Shown piece by piece: positions 1 to 9,388 of a stretch of 64,000 nucleotides of DNA; position 1 is the first letter of the stretch; each line of letters opens with the position of its first letter. The stretch comes from Candidatus Kosakonia sp. 282A-S69. Lineage in GTDB: Bacteria > Pseudomonadota > Gammaproteobacteria > Enterobacterales > Enterobacteriaceae. A program made the position numbers and the translations under genes. Location: contig NZ_JAROAU010000003.1 of the NCBI RefSeq assembly GCF_029433855.1, positions 802,729-866,728 on the forward strand, read 5' to 3'. Below the pieces are notes generated by a model. It did not search any database. It saw nothing but the letters and a program-made list of their open reading frames with translations, and was not told the origin of the DNA.

Positions 1-777
1 GGCTGCGGCGAGGGTAAGTGCAATCATCAGCGCCGTGGTCATCTCTTTACGAATCACCCGGCCCATGTCGGCCATTTTGACTTCGCCCAGCGCCATCGCG
101 CGCACCAGCGTAGAGGTGATTTGCGTCCCGCTATTGCCCCCTGTACCGATCAGCAGCGGAATGAAGAAGGCCAGCGCTATCGCCGATTCCAGCGCCTCTT
201 CAAAGTGCTGGATCACGCTGCTGGTATAAGCTTCCGCGACAAACAGCAGCAACAGCCAGAGCGCACGCTTTTTCCATAACCCGACCGGGGTGATCTCCAG
301 ATACGACTTTTCCAGCGGCAAGGTTGCCCCCTGACGCTGGGCATCCTCTGTCGCTTCATCGGCGAGCAGGTGCGCAATCTCTTTCTCTGCCAGGCAGCCA
401 ACAAGCCTGCCGTGTTCCGTGACCGGAATCAGCGTCATGCCCCGGCTTTCAATCAGCCGGGCCGTTTCATGGCGCGTATCATCAGGCGCGGCGTGAACCA
501 GATCGCTGGTCATCAACGAGGTAATCGGCTTCGCGACATTCTCCTCCTGCAACAACGCTCTGATGGGCAGGGCACCGCGCAGCATCGCACCGCATACGAT
601 AAAAACGTATGTCGGAAAGTAATCATCGCTAATCTGTTGCAAAAATGTCGAGCGACCCTCTTCAACAGTCATGTCGTCAGACAGGGCAATAAAATCGGCA
701 GACATATAGTGGGCAAGCTTATCGCCAGCCTGCTGCGCCTCTGAGTAATGTGCGCCGTGAGTATAAATATGTGACAT
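1..777 (-). CDS. mgtE: Mg2+ transporter, MgtE family (3' end outside window)
   Basis: Partial gene: 259 codons are visible and it runs off the left edge. MgtE proteins are homodimeric inner-membrane Mg2+ channels gated by cytoplasmic Mg2+-binding CBS domains. The visible part has a soluble N-terminal region with a CBS pair (about residues 20-150), then a basic stretch and the first membrane segments. The signature GGNSGTQ at about residues 213-219 matches the pore-region motif of MgtE. The N-terminal MgtE_N superhelical domain looks short or absent, because the CBS region begins close to the start codon. The ATG at 777 is the first in frame after an M-box riboswitch, which supports the assignment. 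E. coli K-12 has no mgtE; other enterobacteria do. Confidence 0.88.
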   Translation of the reverse strand, partial: MSHIYTHGAHYSEAQQAGDKLAHYMSADFIALSDDMTVEEGRSTFLQQISDDYFPTYVFIVCGAMLRGALPIRALLQEENVAKPITSLMTSDLVHAAPDDTRHETARLIESRGMTLIPVTEHGRLVGCLAEKEIAHLLADEATEDAQRQGATLPLEKSYLEITPVGLWKKRALWLLLLFVAEAYTSSVIQHFEEALESAIALAFFIPLLIGTGGNSGTQITSTLVRAMALGEVKMADMGRVIRKEMTTALMIALTLAAA

Positions 778-836
778 ACAACGTTCCCTATAGAAAACTG
801 CTTACAGGGCGAACAAGACAGGAATATATAGATGAA

Positions 837-1006
837 GATCCCTACGTCCCGGTTTTAGCACTGAGCAACGTATCCGCGAAAAAACGTCGGAAGTTACCTT
901 GGCAACACCTTGATTCGATGGATGCCTGTATTTCCCTGTGTGGTCTCTCTCGACACCATCAGGGCGGTAACTTGTTTTTGCTCAGGAGCCTCGCCATAAC
1001 AAGATC
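837..1006 (-). ncRNA. M-box (ykoK-type) Mg2+ riboswitch in the mgtE leader
   Basis: Read on the minus strand, this leader has the conserved M-box blocks in the right order: GTTATGGCGAGGCTCCTG near the 5' end, a CCGCCC block, a CATCGA...AAGGTG block, and CAGTGCTAAA near the 3' end. A GATC at each end could close the P1 stem. It lies directly upstream of the Mg2+ transporter start, the usual place for this element. M-box RNAs fold when Mg2+ is plentiful and reduce expression of the downstream transporter. Boundaries were set by eye from the conserved blocks. Confidence 0.85.
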
Positions 1007-1020
1007 GAACTGCGGGCGGG

Positions 1021-1026
1021 ATTATA
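1021..1026 (-). promoter_or_regulatory. Candidate -10 box for the mgtE riboswitch transcript
   Basis: A perfect TATAAT on the minus strand lies about 15 bases upstream of the first conserved riboswitch block, so transcription would start just before the aptamer. No good -35 hexamer sits 16-18 bases further upstream. Confidence 0.5.
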
Positions 1027-1229
1027 CCCCTCTATTTCGCAGGGGATAATGTGAACATGCAGATGATTGAGGGAGCGTTTAAGTTCGCAAAAACGTTTCT
1101 GTATGACGCGATAAATGCAAAAAATTTGCCGTTTGGCTTAAGGGGCTGAGCCCGCACCGCTCAAGCCTTCAGCCTCTGACAGGCAGCCATCCGGGCGTGT
1201 AAGCGGTTAAAATAGTTAAACTTAGACGT

Positions 1230-1436
1230 TGCCAAATGAAATTTGCTGTGTCTTAATAGCGCCATCGGTTTGGAAGACAGACCTTATGAAAGCAGTTTTA
1301 GTAAAGCAGTCCTCAGTTCAAGAGTTATCCAAAGATACCCTTCTTCGTGAGCCTCCTCCTAAGTGCCAAATAAGATACTCTCTAATTACAGGCCATTACC
1401 GCCGCGCTAAGTGGCTCATCTATTAAGGAAATATCT
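1230..1436 (+). ncRNA. cspA-type cold-shock 5' leader (thermoregulator)
   Basis: About 200 bases of leader precede the csp gene. The leader shares several blocks with the E. coli cspA 5' UTR as I remember it: CGGTTTGGAAGACAGACC at 1266-1283 (cold-box-like), an AAAGCAGT...AGTAAAGCAGT stretch, and TTCAAGAGTTATC...AGATACCC. In cspA this leader refolds on temperature downshift and exposes the ribosome binding site. The AAGGAAAT site sits just before the ATG at 1437. The transcription start is not fixed by sequence alone. Confidence 0.7.
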
Positions 1437-1649
1437 ATGTCTAATAAAATGACTGGTTTAGTAAAATGGTTCAACTCTGATAAAGGTTTTGGCTTTATCA
1501 CTCCGGACGACGGCAGCAAAGATGTATTCGTACACTTCTCTGCAATCCAGAGCGACAGCTACAAAACCCTGGATGAAGGTCAGAAAGTTTCCTTCACCAT
1601 CGAAAACGGCGCTAAAGGCCCTGCAGCTGGCAACGTGACTGCCCTGTAA
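1437..1649 (+). CDS. Cold-shock protein of the CspA family
   Basis: A 70-residue, single cold-shock-domain protein, the normal length for the family. It has both RNA-binding motifs: RNP1-like KGFGFIT and RNP2-like VFVHF. The N-terminus ([12 protein letters not shown]) resembles CspB/CspG/CspI and the C-terminus ([13 protein letters not shown]) resembles CspA, so a specific paralogue symbol is not assigned. These proteins bind single-stranded RNA and DNA and act as RNA chaperones during cold adaptation. The gene has a long cspA-type leader and is followed by a strong terminator, so it is probably monocistronic and cold-inducible. Confidence 0.93.
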   Translation: MSNKMTGLVKWFNSDKGFGFITPDDGSKDVFVHFSAIQSDSYKTLDEGQKVSFTIENGAKGPAAGNVTAL

Positions 1650-1728
1650 GCCGCGCTGATTATCAGCAAGCCTTACAACCGCGATGATGGCGATAGCCTG
1701 AGCAGTAAGAAGTGCTGATGATAATGAA

Positions 1729-1757
1729 AAAAACCCGCCATGCGCGGGTTTTTTTAT
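1729..1757 (+). terminator. Rho-independent terminator after csp
   Basis: A short GC stem (ACCCGC / GCGGGT, loop CATGC) is followed by seven T. It lies about 80 bases after the csp stop and is preceded by an A run, so it may also stop transcription arriving from yajD on the opposite strand. Confidence 0.85.
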
Positions 1758-1777
1758 GGCTTACGTTTCACGAAAAC

Positions 1778-2125
1778 TTACTTCTTCTTGCCCAGCATCG
1801 ACTTTAAATCCGCAAACGGGTTATAGGTCGCCGCGCCCACGTCCTTCTGCGCATCCTCTCCCGCAATCACATTCGTACCATACTGATCCGCCTCGGTGTA
1901 CTTCGAGTGCTCATGATCGTGGCAAAAGAGGCACAACAACTCCCAGTTGCTGCCATCTTCCGGATTATTGGTGTGATCGTGATCGATGTGATGAACCGTC
2001 AGTTCCCGCAGGTTTGAGTAAACAAACTCCCGCGAGCAGCGTCCACACACCCACGGATAGATTTTGAGTGCTTTCTCACGATAGCCGCTTTCCAGCCGCG
2101 CGTAGTTCTTAGGGATTAAAGCCAT
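1778..2125 (-). CDS. yajD: HNH nuclease family protein YajD
   Basis: A 115-residue protein nearly identical to E. coli YajD. It has a CGRC zinc-knuckle pair, the HHIDHDHTNNPED segment and a CLFCHDHEH segment, together forming an HNH fold. The open frame continues upstream of this start, but the ATG at 2125 (MALIPKNYARLESG) matches the known N-terminus. YajD is a predicted nuclease without an established physiological role. It is convergent with the csp gene and shares its terminator region. Confidence 0.92.
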   Translation of the reverse strand: MALIPKNYARLESGYREKALKIYPWVCGRCSREFVYSNLRELTVHHIDHDHTNNPEDGSNWELLCLFCHDHEHSKYTEADQYGTNVIAGEDAQKDVGAATYNPFADLKSMLGKKK

Positions 2126-2246
2126 TGCCGACATTACCTGTGTTTTAAAAGAGAGTATTTGTTGACGCAGGCTAGCCTGCCGGGCCTGCGAGTTCAACCT
2201 ATTCTCTTCGTCTGCGCCTCCCCGGAGGATGAGAAGGCGCTTGCCG

Positions 2247-3467
<1,221 letters not shown>

Positions 3468-3548
3468 TCAAGCAGTAAGCCCGGCGAACATCCGGTAAGG
3501 GATAAAAACAATACCATCTCCTGGGGCTGCGAACAGCCCGCAGCACCA

Positions 3549-3911
3549 CTAATCCGGAATACAGACCCGGATGCGGTGGCCGTCCGGATCGCGGGCGACA
3601 AAGGTACGGCCGAAAACCGCCTGCGCGGGCGGCTGCTCGATCTCAACGCCCAGCGCCAGCCACTGCTGGTAAAGCGCGTCAACCGCCGCGCTATCCTGCA
3701 CCATAAAACTCATCTCCATGCGGTTGCCCTCGCCGCCGGAGAGAAAATCGGCGGCGCGGGTGGACCACAACCCGAGGTTAAGCCCGTTGGCGAAGGAGAA
3801 CGCCGCCCAGGTGGGCAGCACCACATCGGGTGCCTGCTGAAACAGCGTCTGGTAAAAATCGCTGCTGCGCTGTGGGTCGGAAACATACAGGATGAATAAA
3901 TTCGGTATCAT
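3549..3911 (-). CDS. VOC-family (glyoxalase/bleomycin-resistance-like) protein
   Basis: A 120-residue protein with the paired beta-alpha-beta-beta-beta modules of the vicinal-oxygen-chelate superfamily. The N-terminus (MIPNLFILYVSDP) and the C-terminal VARDPDGHRIRVCIPD are typical of small glyoxalase-like proteins of unknown substrate. The ATG at 3911 was chosen because GAGAGAAG lies at a good distance upstream; a longer in-frame extension has no support. It is divergent from the WYL regulator that starts 58 bases away, which suggests that the regulator controls it. Confidence 0.82.
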   Translation of the reverse strand: MIPNLFILYVSDPQRSSDFYQTLFQQAPDVVLPTWAAFSFANGLNLGLWSTRAADFLSGGEGNRMEMSFMVQDSAAVDALYQQWLALGVEIEQPPAQAVFGRTFVARDPDGHRIRVCIPD

Positions 3912-3969
3912 TGGCACTTCTCTCCTCAAGGTGGTGGGGAGTGAGTATTGCAGGGAGGAGTGACAAAAC

Positions 3970-4716
3970 ATGTCAGCATCAGGACCGACGCGTGCCGCGA
4001 GATTGCTCGCGCTTTTGCAAATCCTTGCCCGCCAACGCTATCCGGTGAGCGGCGCAAGCCTGGCGGAGGAGTTGTCCATCAGCCTGCGCACGCTCTATCG
4101 CGATATCGCCACGCTGCGCGCGCAGGGGGCGGATATTCAGGGCGAAGCGGGCACCGGCTATCTGCTGGCACCGGGCTATCTGCTGCCGCCGTTGATGTTT
4201 ACCCCGGAGCAGCTGGATGCGCTGGCGCTCGGCCTGCGCTGGGTGGCGACCTATGGCGACGCGGAGATTGGCAAGGCGGCAAAAGAGGTGGCGGGCAAAG
4301 TGATGCAGAGCATCCCGCCGCCGATGCAGTCGCTGTTTGAACACGCCACGCTGCTGGTGGGAAGGGCGGAAACGGCGGTTGAAAGCCAGCATGTTGCCGG
4401 GCTGCGCGCCGCCATCAGGCGACAGGTGAAAGTGGGCATTCGCTATACCGACCGCCAGGGAAACCGCAGTGAGCGCGTGATCTGGCCTTTCGCCCTCGGC
4501 TACTTATCCCGCGATCTGCTGCTCGCCGCATGGTGTGAAACCCGCGGCGATTTTCGCCACTTCGCTGTGGCGCAGATTGAGACCGTGCAGCTGCTTGAGA
4601 GCGCCGCGCCCCATTCGCGCCAGCGCCTGCTGCGCATGTGGCGCGAGGCAGGACGCGATACGCTTGATGAGATCAGCGGCGCGGTGTCTGCGCTGCGCCA
4701 GAGTAATGCGCCGTAA
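3970..4716 (+). CDS. YafY/DeoR-type HTH regulator with WYL domain
   Basis: A 248-residue protein. The N-terminal winged helix (about residues 5-60, with LAEELSISLRTLYRDIATL) is of the HTH_11/DeoR type. The C-terminal half is a WYL ligand-sensing domain followed by a WCX-like end. Such proteins usually repress or activate a neighbouring enzyme gene in response to a small ligand. The divergent VOC gene is the likely target. The ligand is unknown. Confidence 0.85.
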   Translation: MSASGPTRAARLLALLQILARQRYPVSGASLAEELSISLRTLYRDIATLRAQGADIQGEAGTGYLLAPGYLLPPLMFTPEQLDALALGLRWVATYGDAEIGKAAKEVAGKVMQSIPPPMQSLFEHATLLVGRAETAVESQHVAGLRAAIRRQVKVGIRYTDRQGNRSERVIWPFALGYLSRDLLLAAWCETRGDFRHFAVAQIETVQLLESAAPHSRQRLLRMWREAGRDTLDEISGAVSALRQSNAP

Positions 4717-5144
4717 GCTTGTCGAGAAACAGCCACAGCATATCGTTCATCTCGCGGTAATCATGGGCGCGCAGCGCTTCAGCTGTTTCGACAAAACGGT
4801 ATTGCGCAGCGCGGCTGAGATCCGCTTCGCAGTGGGCGATAAGCTGCTCGACAACGTCAGGCGTTAACGCCATATGGCACGGGAAGCCGAACACGCCATC
4901 CCTGTAGGCGACAATCTGGCGTGGGCACCCTTCACTGTAGGCAAGCACTTGTGCGTCCGCCGTCAGGCCCGGCATATCGTTATGCCAGTGCCCGACTGCC
5001 AGCGTTTCAGGAAAATGGGCAAAGAGGGGTGATTTTTGCCCGCTGCGGTCAGGGTAACAGGAAATTTACCGGTCTCCTTCTGCGGGCTCTGCGCGTAAGC
5101 TGCGCCCAGCGCCTCGCCAATGAATTGCGAGCCACCCTCTACTT
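4673..5144 (-). pseudogene. Remnant of yfeJ-type glutamine amidotransferase (class I GATase)
   Basis: On the minus strand, residues matching the middle of YfeJ-like amidotransferases (QFIGEALGAAYAQSP...) run from about 5144 to 5020. The match then continues in another reading frame from about 5028 down to 4673 (VGHWHNDMPGLTADAQVLAY and onward to a natural-looking C-terminus). So there is one frameshift around 5018-5028. The whole N-terminal part, including the nucleophile Cys region, is missing. It abuts an araC remnant on the other strand. The 3' end overlaps the end of the WYL regulator gene by 44 bases. Confidence 0.75.
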
Positions 5145-5149
5145 CAGCC

Positions 5150-5430
5150 GCTCGCTGATTGCTGAATGCAGCAACTTCACCAGGCGCGAGCGGGCGCAGA
5201 TTGCGGCGATGTCGGAACGCACCTTCTCGCGCCAGTTTATTCGCGACACCGGTTTCCGCTTCAGAAGCTGGAAACCGCGGGCACGCATCTGCGTCTCGCT
5301 GTAGCTGCTCTCCAACGGTATTCCGGTGAAGCAGGTCGCTTATCAGCTCGGCTTTTCGTGTCCCACCGCCTTCACTGCCGCGTTCCGGGCGATTCCTGGA
5401 GCCACGCCCCACGACGTTTTGACCTGGCGG
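5150..5430 (+). pseudogene. Remnant of AraC-family regulator (DNA-binding domain only)
   Basis: The plus-strand frame reads MSERTFSRQFIRDTGFRF from the first AraC helix-turn-helix. An in-frame TAG follows at 5302-5304, and then SNGIPVKQVAYQLGFSCPTA and FTAAFRAIPGATP from the second helix-turn-helix. The TAG sits where related proteins have a Glu codon in an ELL segment. The N-terminal sensor domain is absent, and the remnant runs directly into the yfeJ remnant. NimR-like AraC proteins are the closest resemblance. Non-functional. Confidence 0.75.
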
Positions 5431-5444
5431 CTTTGCGTGAGTTT

Positions 5445-6242
5445 CTACTCAACACCTTCCTGTTGTTGGGCATAAACCACCAGCCGCAGGTGGCGATCTT
5501 CGTCGATAATCAGCGTAGTGTGCTCAAACGGCACGGAACGGTCTGCAAGCCACAAATCGCGCACGCCGTTGCATGGGGCGTGTACTTCATGCTGTCGCCA
5601 CCAGCGGTTGAATTCTGGCGACACGCGTTCCAGTTCGTCCACCAGTTCGACAATATCGGTGCTCTGGCTGGCGCGGGCGAAGTCGCGGCGAAAACTCGAC
5701 AGCATTAGCGGAGCCTGCTCATCCCAGGCGACAAAACGTTTCTGCAGCAGCGGATCGGTGAACAGCAGCCAGAGCAGGTTACGCCGCTCGGGCGCGTGAC
5801 GACTAAAGCCGAAAAGCGCCTCTGCCGGAGCGTTAAAGCCCAGCACATCCCAGCGCAGGTTGAGCACAAAGGCGGGGTGGGGGAGATCGTGCATCAGCCG
5901 GCGCACCAGCGGCGGCAGCACGCACCAGGTTTTGCCCGGCTCGGCTGGTGGACGCGCGTGGGTGAGCATAAAGAGATGACGGCGCTCGGCCGCATCCAGC
6001 TTTAGCACGCGCGCCAGGTTATCGAGAAATTGCGCAGACACGCCAATATCGCGCCCCTGTTCAAGCCAGGTATACCAGGTTAAACCGACACCGGCCAGCG
6101 CTGCCACCTCCTCGCGCCGAAGCCCGGGCGTGCGGCGTCGGTTGCCGCTGGGCAGGCCGACATCGGCAGGCGACAAGCGCTGGCGGTGCGCGCGTAAAAA
6201 GGCCGCCAGGTCGGGGCGGGTTCGTTGCAGAGTTCGCATCAC
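5445..6242 (-). CDS. XRE-family regulator with MmyB-like ligand-binding domain
   Basis: A 265-residue protein. The N-terminal XRE helix-turn-helix includes the family hallmark TPGLRREEVAALAGVGLTWY. A MmyB-like C-terminal domain (about residues 100-255) follows; in this family it is a PAS-like fold proposed to bind fatty-acid-like ligands. The gene is divergent from a DHA2-type exporter, with about 100 bases between the starts, a classic arrangement of a repressor and its efflux target. Confidence 0.88.
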   Translation of the reverse strand: MMRTLQRTRPDLAAFLRAHRQRLSPADVGLPSGNRRRTPGLRREEVAALAGVGLTWYTWLEQGRDIGVSAQFLDNLARVLKLDAAERRHLFMLTHARPPAEPGKTWCVLPPLVRRLMHDLPHPAFVLNLRWDVLGFNAPAEALFGFSRHAPERRNLLWLLFTDPLLQKRFVAWDEQAPLMLSSFRRDFARASQSTDIVELVDELERVSPEFNRWWRQHEVHAPCNGVRDLWLADRSVPFEHTTLIIDEDRHLRLVVYAQQQEGVE

Positions 6243-6342
6243 GGTTCTCGTTGCTAAAAGTAATAGTATAAGTGGTTAAATTGTAACAGCTTAATAAAGC
6301 AGGGAGAATCGTCGCACACTTCGCTGATAATGGAAATACGCT

Positions 6343-7794
6343 ATGAAATCCTCTCCTTGTGCTGCGATCTCCTGCGATTGCATGACCGCCGCCGCGCCAC
6401 CCTGGGCGGGCTTAGGCGTGCTGCTGCTGGCAGGTTTTGTCACCATTTTCGACCTCTTCGTGGTCAATGTTGCCATCCCGAGTATTCAGAGCGGGCTGGG
6501 TGCCAGCTTCGCGCAAATTAGTTTTATTGTCGCCGGCTACGAGCTTGCCTTTGGTGTGGTGTTGATTACCGGCGGGCGGCTCGGCGATCGCTTTGGTCGG
6601 CGTCGCCTTTTTGTCACGGGTATGGCTGGCTTTACCTTCGCGTCGGCACTGTGTGGCCTGGCAACAAGCAGTGAGACGTTGATCGCCGCCCGCGTATTAC
6701 AGGGCCTGGCGGCGGCGCTGCTCTTCCCGCAGGTCTACGCCTCGATTCGTGTCAACTTTGACGGCAACGACAGACGCCGTGCGTTTGGTCTGCTCGGCAT
6801 GACGCTCGGGCTGGCGGCGATTGCCGGGCAAGTGTTGGGTGGCGCTTTGATTTATGCCGATCTCTTTGGCCTGAGCTGGCGCACTATCTTTCTGGTTAAC
6901 GTCCCGGTTGGCACTATTGCCATCATTGCGGCTCGCGCTATTCCCGAATCTTTCGCGCCGCAAAAACCGCTGCTCGACATGCGCGGTGTGCTGCTGGTAA
7001 GCATAGCGCTCTCACTGTTACTGGTGCCGTTAATCGAGGGGCCCACGCAAGGCTGGCCCGCGTGGACGCTCTGGTCAGTGGGCGCGGCTGCGGCGCTGCT
7101 GGTGCTTTTTTATCACCAGCAGGAGCAGCGTCGCATCCGCGGAAGAGAGCCGCTGGTTGATATGCGCTTATTGGCACAGCGCCATGTTGCGCTCGGCGTG
7201 GTGCTGGTGCTGCTGATCTACTCCACCTCCAGCTCCTTCTTTCTCTGTTTTGCCCTGCTGGTGCAAAAAGGGCTTGGGCTGGATCCGTTACAGGCGGGGC
7301 TGGTTTTCGCGCCGTGCAGCGTCGGCTTTGTGCTGGCATCGCTCGCCGCACCGAGGCTGGTGGCGCGCTGGGGCATCGGGGCGATTATCGGCGGGGCGCT
7401 GGTCTACGCGCTGTTTATTGCCGCGCTGATTGCCCAGGTGGCGATGGCGGGGGCGCAGCTGGACCCCGTGAGGCTGATCCCGGTGCTGGTCATTGTCGGT
7501 GCCGGGCAGGGGGCGATCATGACGCCGCTGCTCAATCTGGTGCTCGGCTACGTTGACGAAGCGCAATCCGGCATGGCTTCCGGCATCATCTCCACCGTTC
7601 AGCAGGTGGGAGCCGCGCTGGGCGTGGCGGTAGTGGCGATGCTGTTCAATACCGCCCTGCGCGATGCCGGGTCAGTTGCACAGGCGGAGCAGTACGCCTC
7701 GGCGTTTGTTGCGGGCATGCTCTGTAATCTGGCCGTCTCGGTGGCGATCTGCCTGCTGTTGCTGGCGCTGGCCATGCAGCGGCGGGCAGTGTAG
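6343..7794 (+). CDS. MFS exporter of the DHA2 (EmrB/QacA) family
   Basis: A 483-residue integral membrane protein with about 14 predicted hydrophobic segments. The motif A loop (GGRLGDRFGRRRLF) and the motif C region are intact, and the first helix carries FDLFVVNVAIPSIQ, typical of drug:H+ antiporters. The first ATG (6343) is used here although its ribosome site is weak; the ATG at 6382 has none. It likely exports a toxic or signalling compound under control of the divergent MmyB-type regulator. The substrate is unknown. Confidence 0.86.
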   Translation: MKSSPCAAISCDCMTAAAPPWAGLGVLLLAGFVTIFDLFVVNVAIPSIQSGLGASFAQISFIVAGYELAFGVVLITGGRLGDRFGRRRLFVTGMAGFTFASALCGLATSSETLIAARVLQGLAAALLFPQVYASIRVNFDGNDRRRAFGLLGMTLGLAAIAGQVLGGALIYADLFGLSWRTIFLVNVPVGTIAIIAARAIPESFAPQKPLLDMRGVLLVSIALSLLLVPLIEGPTQGWPAWTLWSVGAAAALLVLFYHQQEQRRIRGREPLVDMRLLAQRHVALGVVLVLLIYSTSSSFFLCFALLVQKGLGLDPLQAGLVFAPCSVGFVLASLAAPRLVARWGIGAIIGGALVYALFIAALIAQVAMAGAQLDPVRLIPVLVIVGAGQGAIMTPLLNLVLGYVDEAQSGMASGIISTVQQVGAALGVAVVAMLFNTALRDAGSVAQAEQYASAFVAGMLCNLAVSVAICLLLLALAMQRRAV

Positions 7795-7829
7795 ATAGCG
7801 GTAACACCGCCCGCCAGCGCGTGGGCGGA

Positions 7830-9275
7830 TCACGCTTTCTCCTGGCGCTCTTTTTGCACTTTACGCAGCAGCAGCCACATTCTCACGGTGCGCACCGCCA
7901 CATTGCGCGCTGCGGCGCTGGGCGGCAGCGGGTCGGGGGCAGGGGCGTGATGGGCGAATTTAAACGGCGCGCTGCCGTTGAGGGTCAGGTTGGCGACAAT
8001 CGCCGTCAGCGTGCCGATGGTAATACCGCTGTGCAGAAACAGCTGCACCGTGGGCGGAAACTGGGTAAACAGCGTTGGCACCAGCACCGGCATCATCCCC
8101 AGCCCGAGCGTCAGCGCCACCACCATGCCGTTATTGTTGTTGCGATAATCGACCTGCCCGAGTGTGCGAATGCCCGAGACGGCGACCATGCCGAACATCA
8201 CAATCCCCGCGCCGCCCAGCACCGGTTTGGGGATCAGCACCACCAGCGCCGCCAGTTTGGCAAACAGCCCCATCAGCATCAAAATCACCCCCGACATGGC
8301 AACGACAAAACGGCTGCGCACGCCGGTGAGGCCGATAAGCCCGACATTTTGCGCAAAGGCGGCATAGGGGAAGAGGTTAAACAATCCGCAGATTGTCGTC
8401 GCCAGCCCGCAGGTATTAAGGCCGTTACGCAGCATCCGGGCATCGACGTTTTTACCGACAATATCGCCGGTCGCTATCATCGACGACATCGTCTCCACCA
8501 TGACCACCACCATCACCATCGACAGCAGTGCGACGGGCAGCAGGTGAAACTCCGGTTTCGCAAATGGCAGCGCCTGCGGCAGATGCAGCCAGGGCGTTGC
8601 CTCCACCTGCTGAAAATCGAGCGGTTTAAATACGCTCCACAGCAGGGTGCCGATCACCAGCCCAATCAACACCGAGGTGTTTTTAACCACCCCGGAGGCG
8701 AAGGTGTAGATATTGAGGATCACCACCAGCGTCACGGCGGCCATCAGGAGTGAAATCAGGTCGCCAAAGCCGCGCATATCGCTTGCGCCCCCACCGACCC
8801 AGCCACCGGCGACGGGCAGAATCGACAGGCCGATAAGCGTGACGATACTGCCCATCACCACCTTGGGGAAAAAGCGGATCAGCTTACTGATCCATGGTGC
8901 GCAGCAGAGGATAAAGACCCCCGAGACCATCACCGCCCCGGAGATGCCTCCAAGGCCATACTCTTTACCGATCAGCACCATCGGGATGAGCGCGGCGAAA
9001 GTGCAACCCTGAATCAGCGGCAGCCGACAGCCGAGCCACTGCGTCACCCCCAGCGACTGCATCAGCGTTGCGCCGCCGCAAATAAACAGATCGGCACTGA
9101 TGAGCAAAATAATCTGTTCCGCGGGCAGCCCCACCGCGTTGCCCACCACTAGCGGTACCGCCACCGCACCGGCATACATCACCAGCACATGTTGCAGGCC
9201 ATAAAAAAACATCTGCGTAACAGGCAGAACCTCATCAACGGATGCGGCCGAAGCCGATATAGCACTCTCTTTCAT
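7830..9275 (-). CDS. Purine permease, NCS2 family (UacT/PbuX-like)
   Basis: A 481-residue inner-membrane symporter with 12-14 membrane segments. It has the NCS2 hallmarks GLQHVLVMYAGAVAVPL near the N-terminus, the QNVGLIGLTGVRSR segment, and a C-terminal VRTVRMWLL tail as in the E. coli urate permease UacT (YgfU). It resembles UacT more than XanQ, so uric acid or xanthine is the likely substrate. It is the last gene in the purine-catabolism run on this strand, about 110 bases downstream of ssnA. Confidence 0.85.
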   Translation of the reverse strand: MKESAISASAASVDEVLPVTQMFFYGLQHVLVMYAGAVAVPLVVGNAVGLPAEQIILLISADLFICGGATLMQSLGVTQWLGCRLPLIQGCTFAALIPMVLIGKEYGLGGISGAVMVSGVFILCCAPWISKLIRFFPKVVMGSIVTLIGLSILPVAGGWVGGGASDMRGFGDLISLLMAAVTLVVILNIYTFASGVVKNTSVLIGLVIGTLLWSVFKPLDFQQVEATPWLHLPQALPFAKPEFHLLPVALLSMVMVVVMVETMSSMIATGDIVGKNVDARMLRNGLNTCGLATTICGLFNLFPYAAFAQNVGLIGLTGVRSRFVVAMSGVILMLMGLFAKLAALVVLIPKPVLGGAGIVMFGMVAVSGIRTLGQVDYRNNNNGMVVALTLGLGMMPVLVPTLFTQFPPTVQLFLHSGITIGTLTAIVANLTLNGSAPFKFAHHAPAPDPLPPSAAARNVAVRTVRMWLLLRKVQKERQEKA

Positions 9276-9388
9276 GAGCTCTCACTCTCCTGTGCGGGTC
9301 GGGTGACAAAAGGAGACGTCGATGTGCACCCAACCTTACCATGTAGCGCCTGCCCGCCAGGCTTGCTCTGCCAGGCGGGCGGGCGGGG

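Noticed and set aside
7821-8753. Histidine-rich 310-codon plus-strand frame
   Set aside because: The His-rich composition is a by-product of reading the permease gene backwards; the permease on the minus strand is clearly real.
9347-9386. GC-rich hairpin after ssnA considered as a terminator
   Set aside because: No T tract follows on the minus strand, and the permease gene is probably read through from ssnA.
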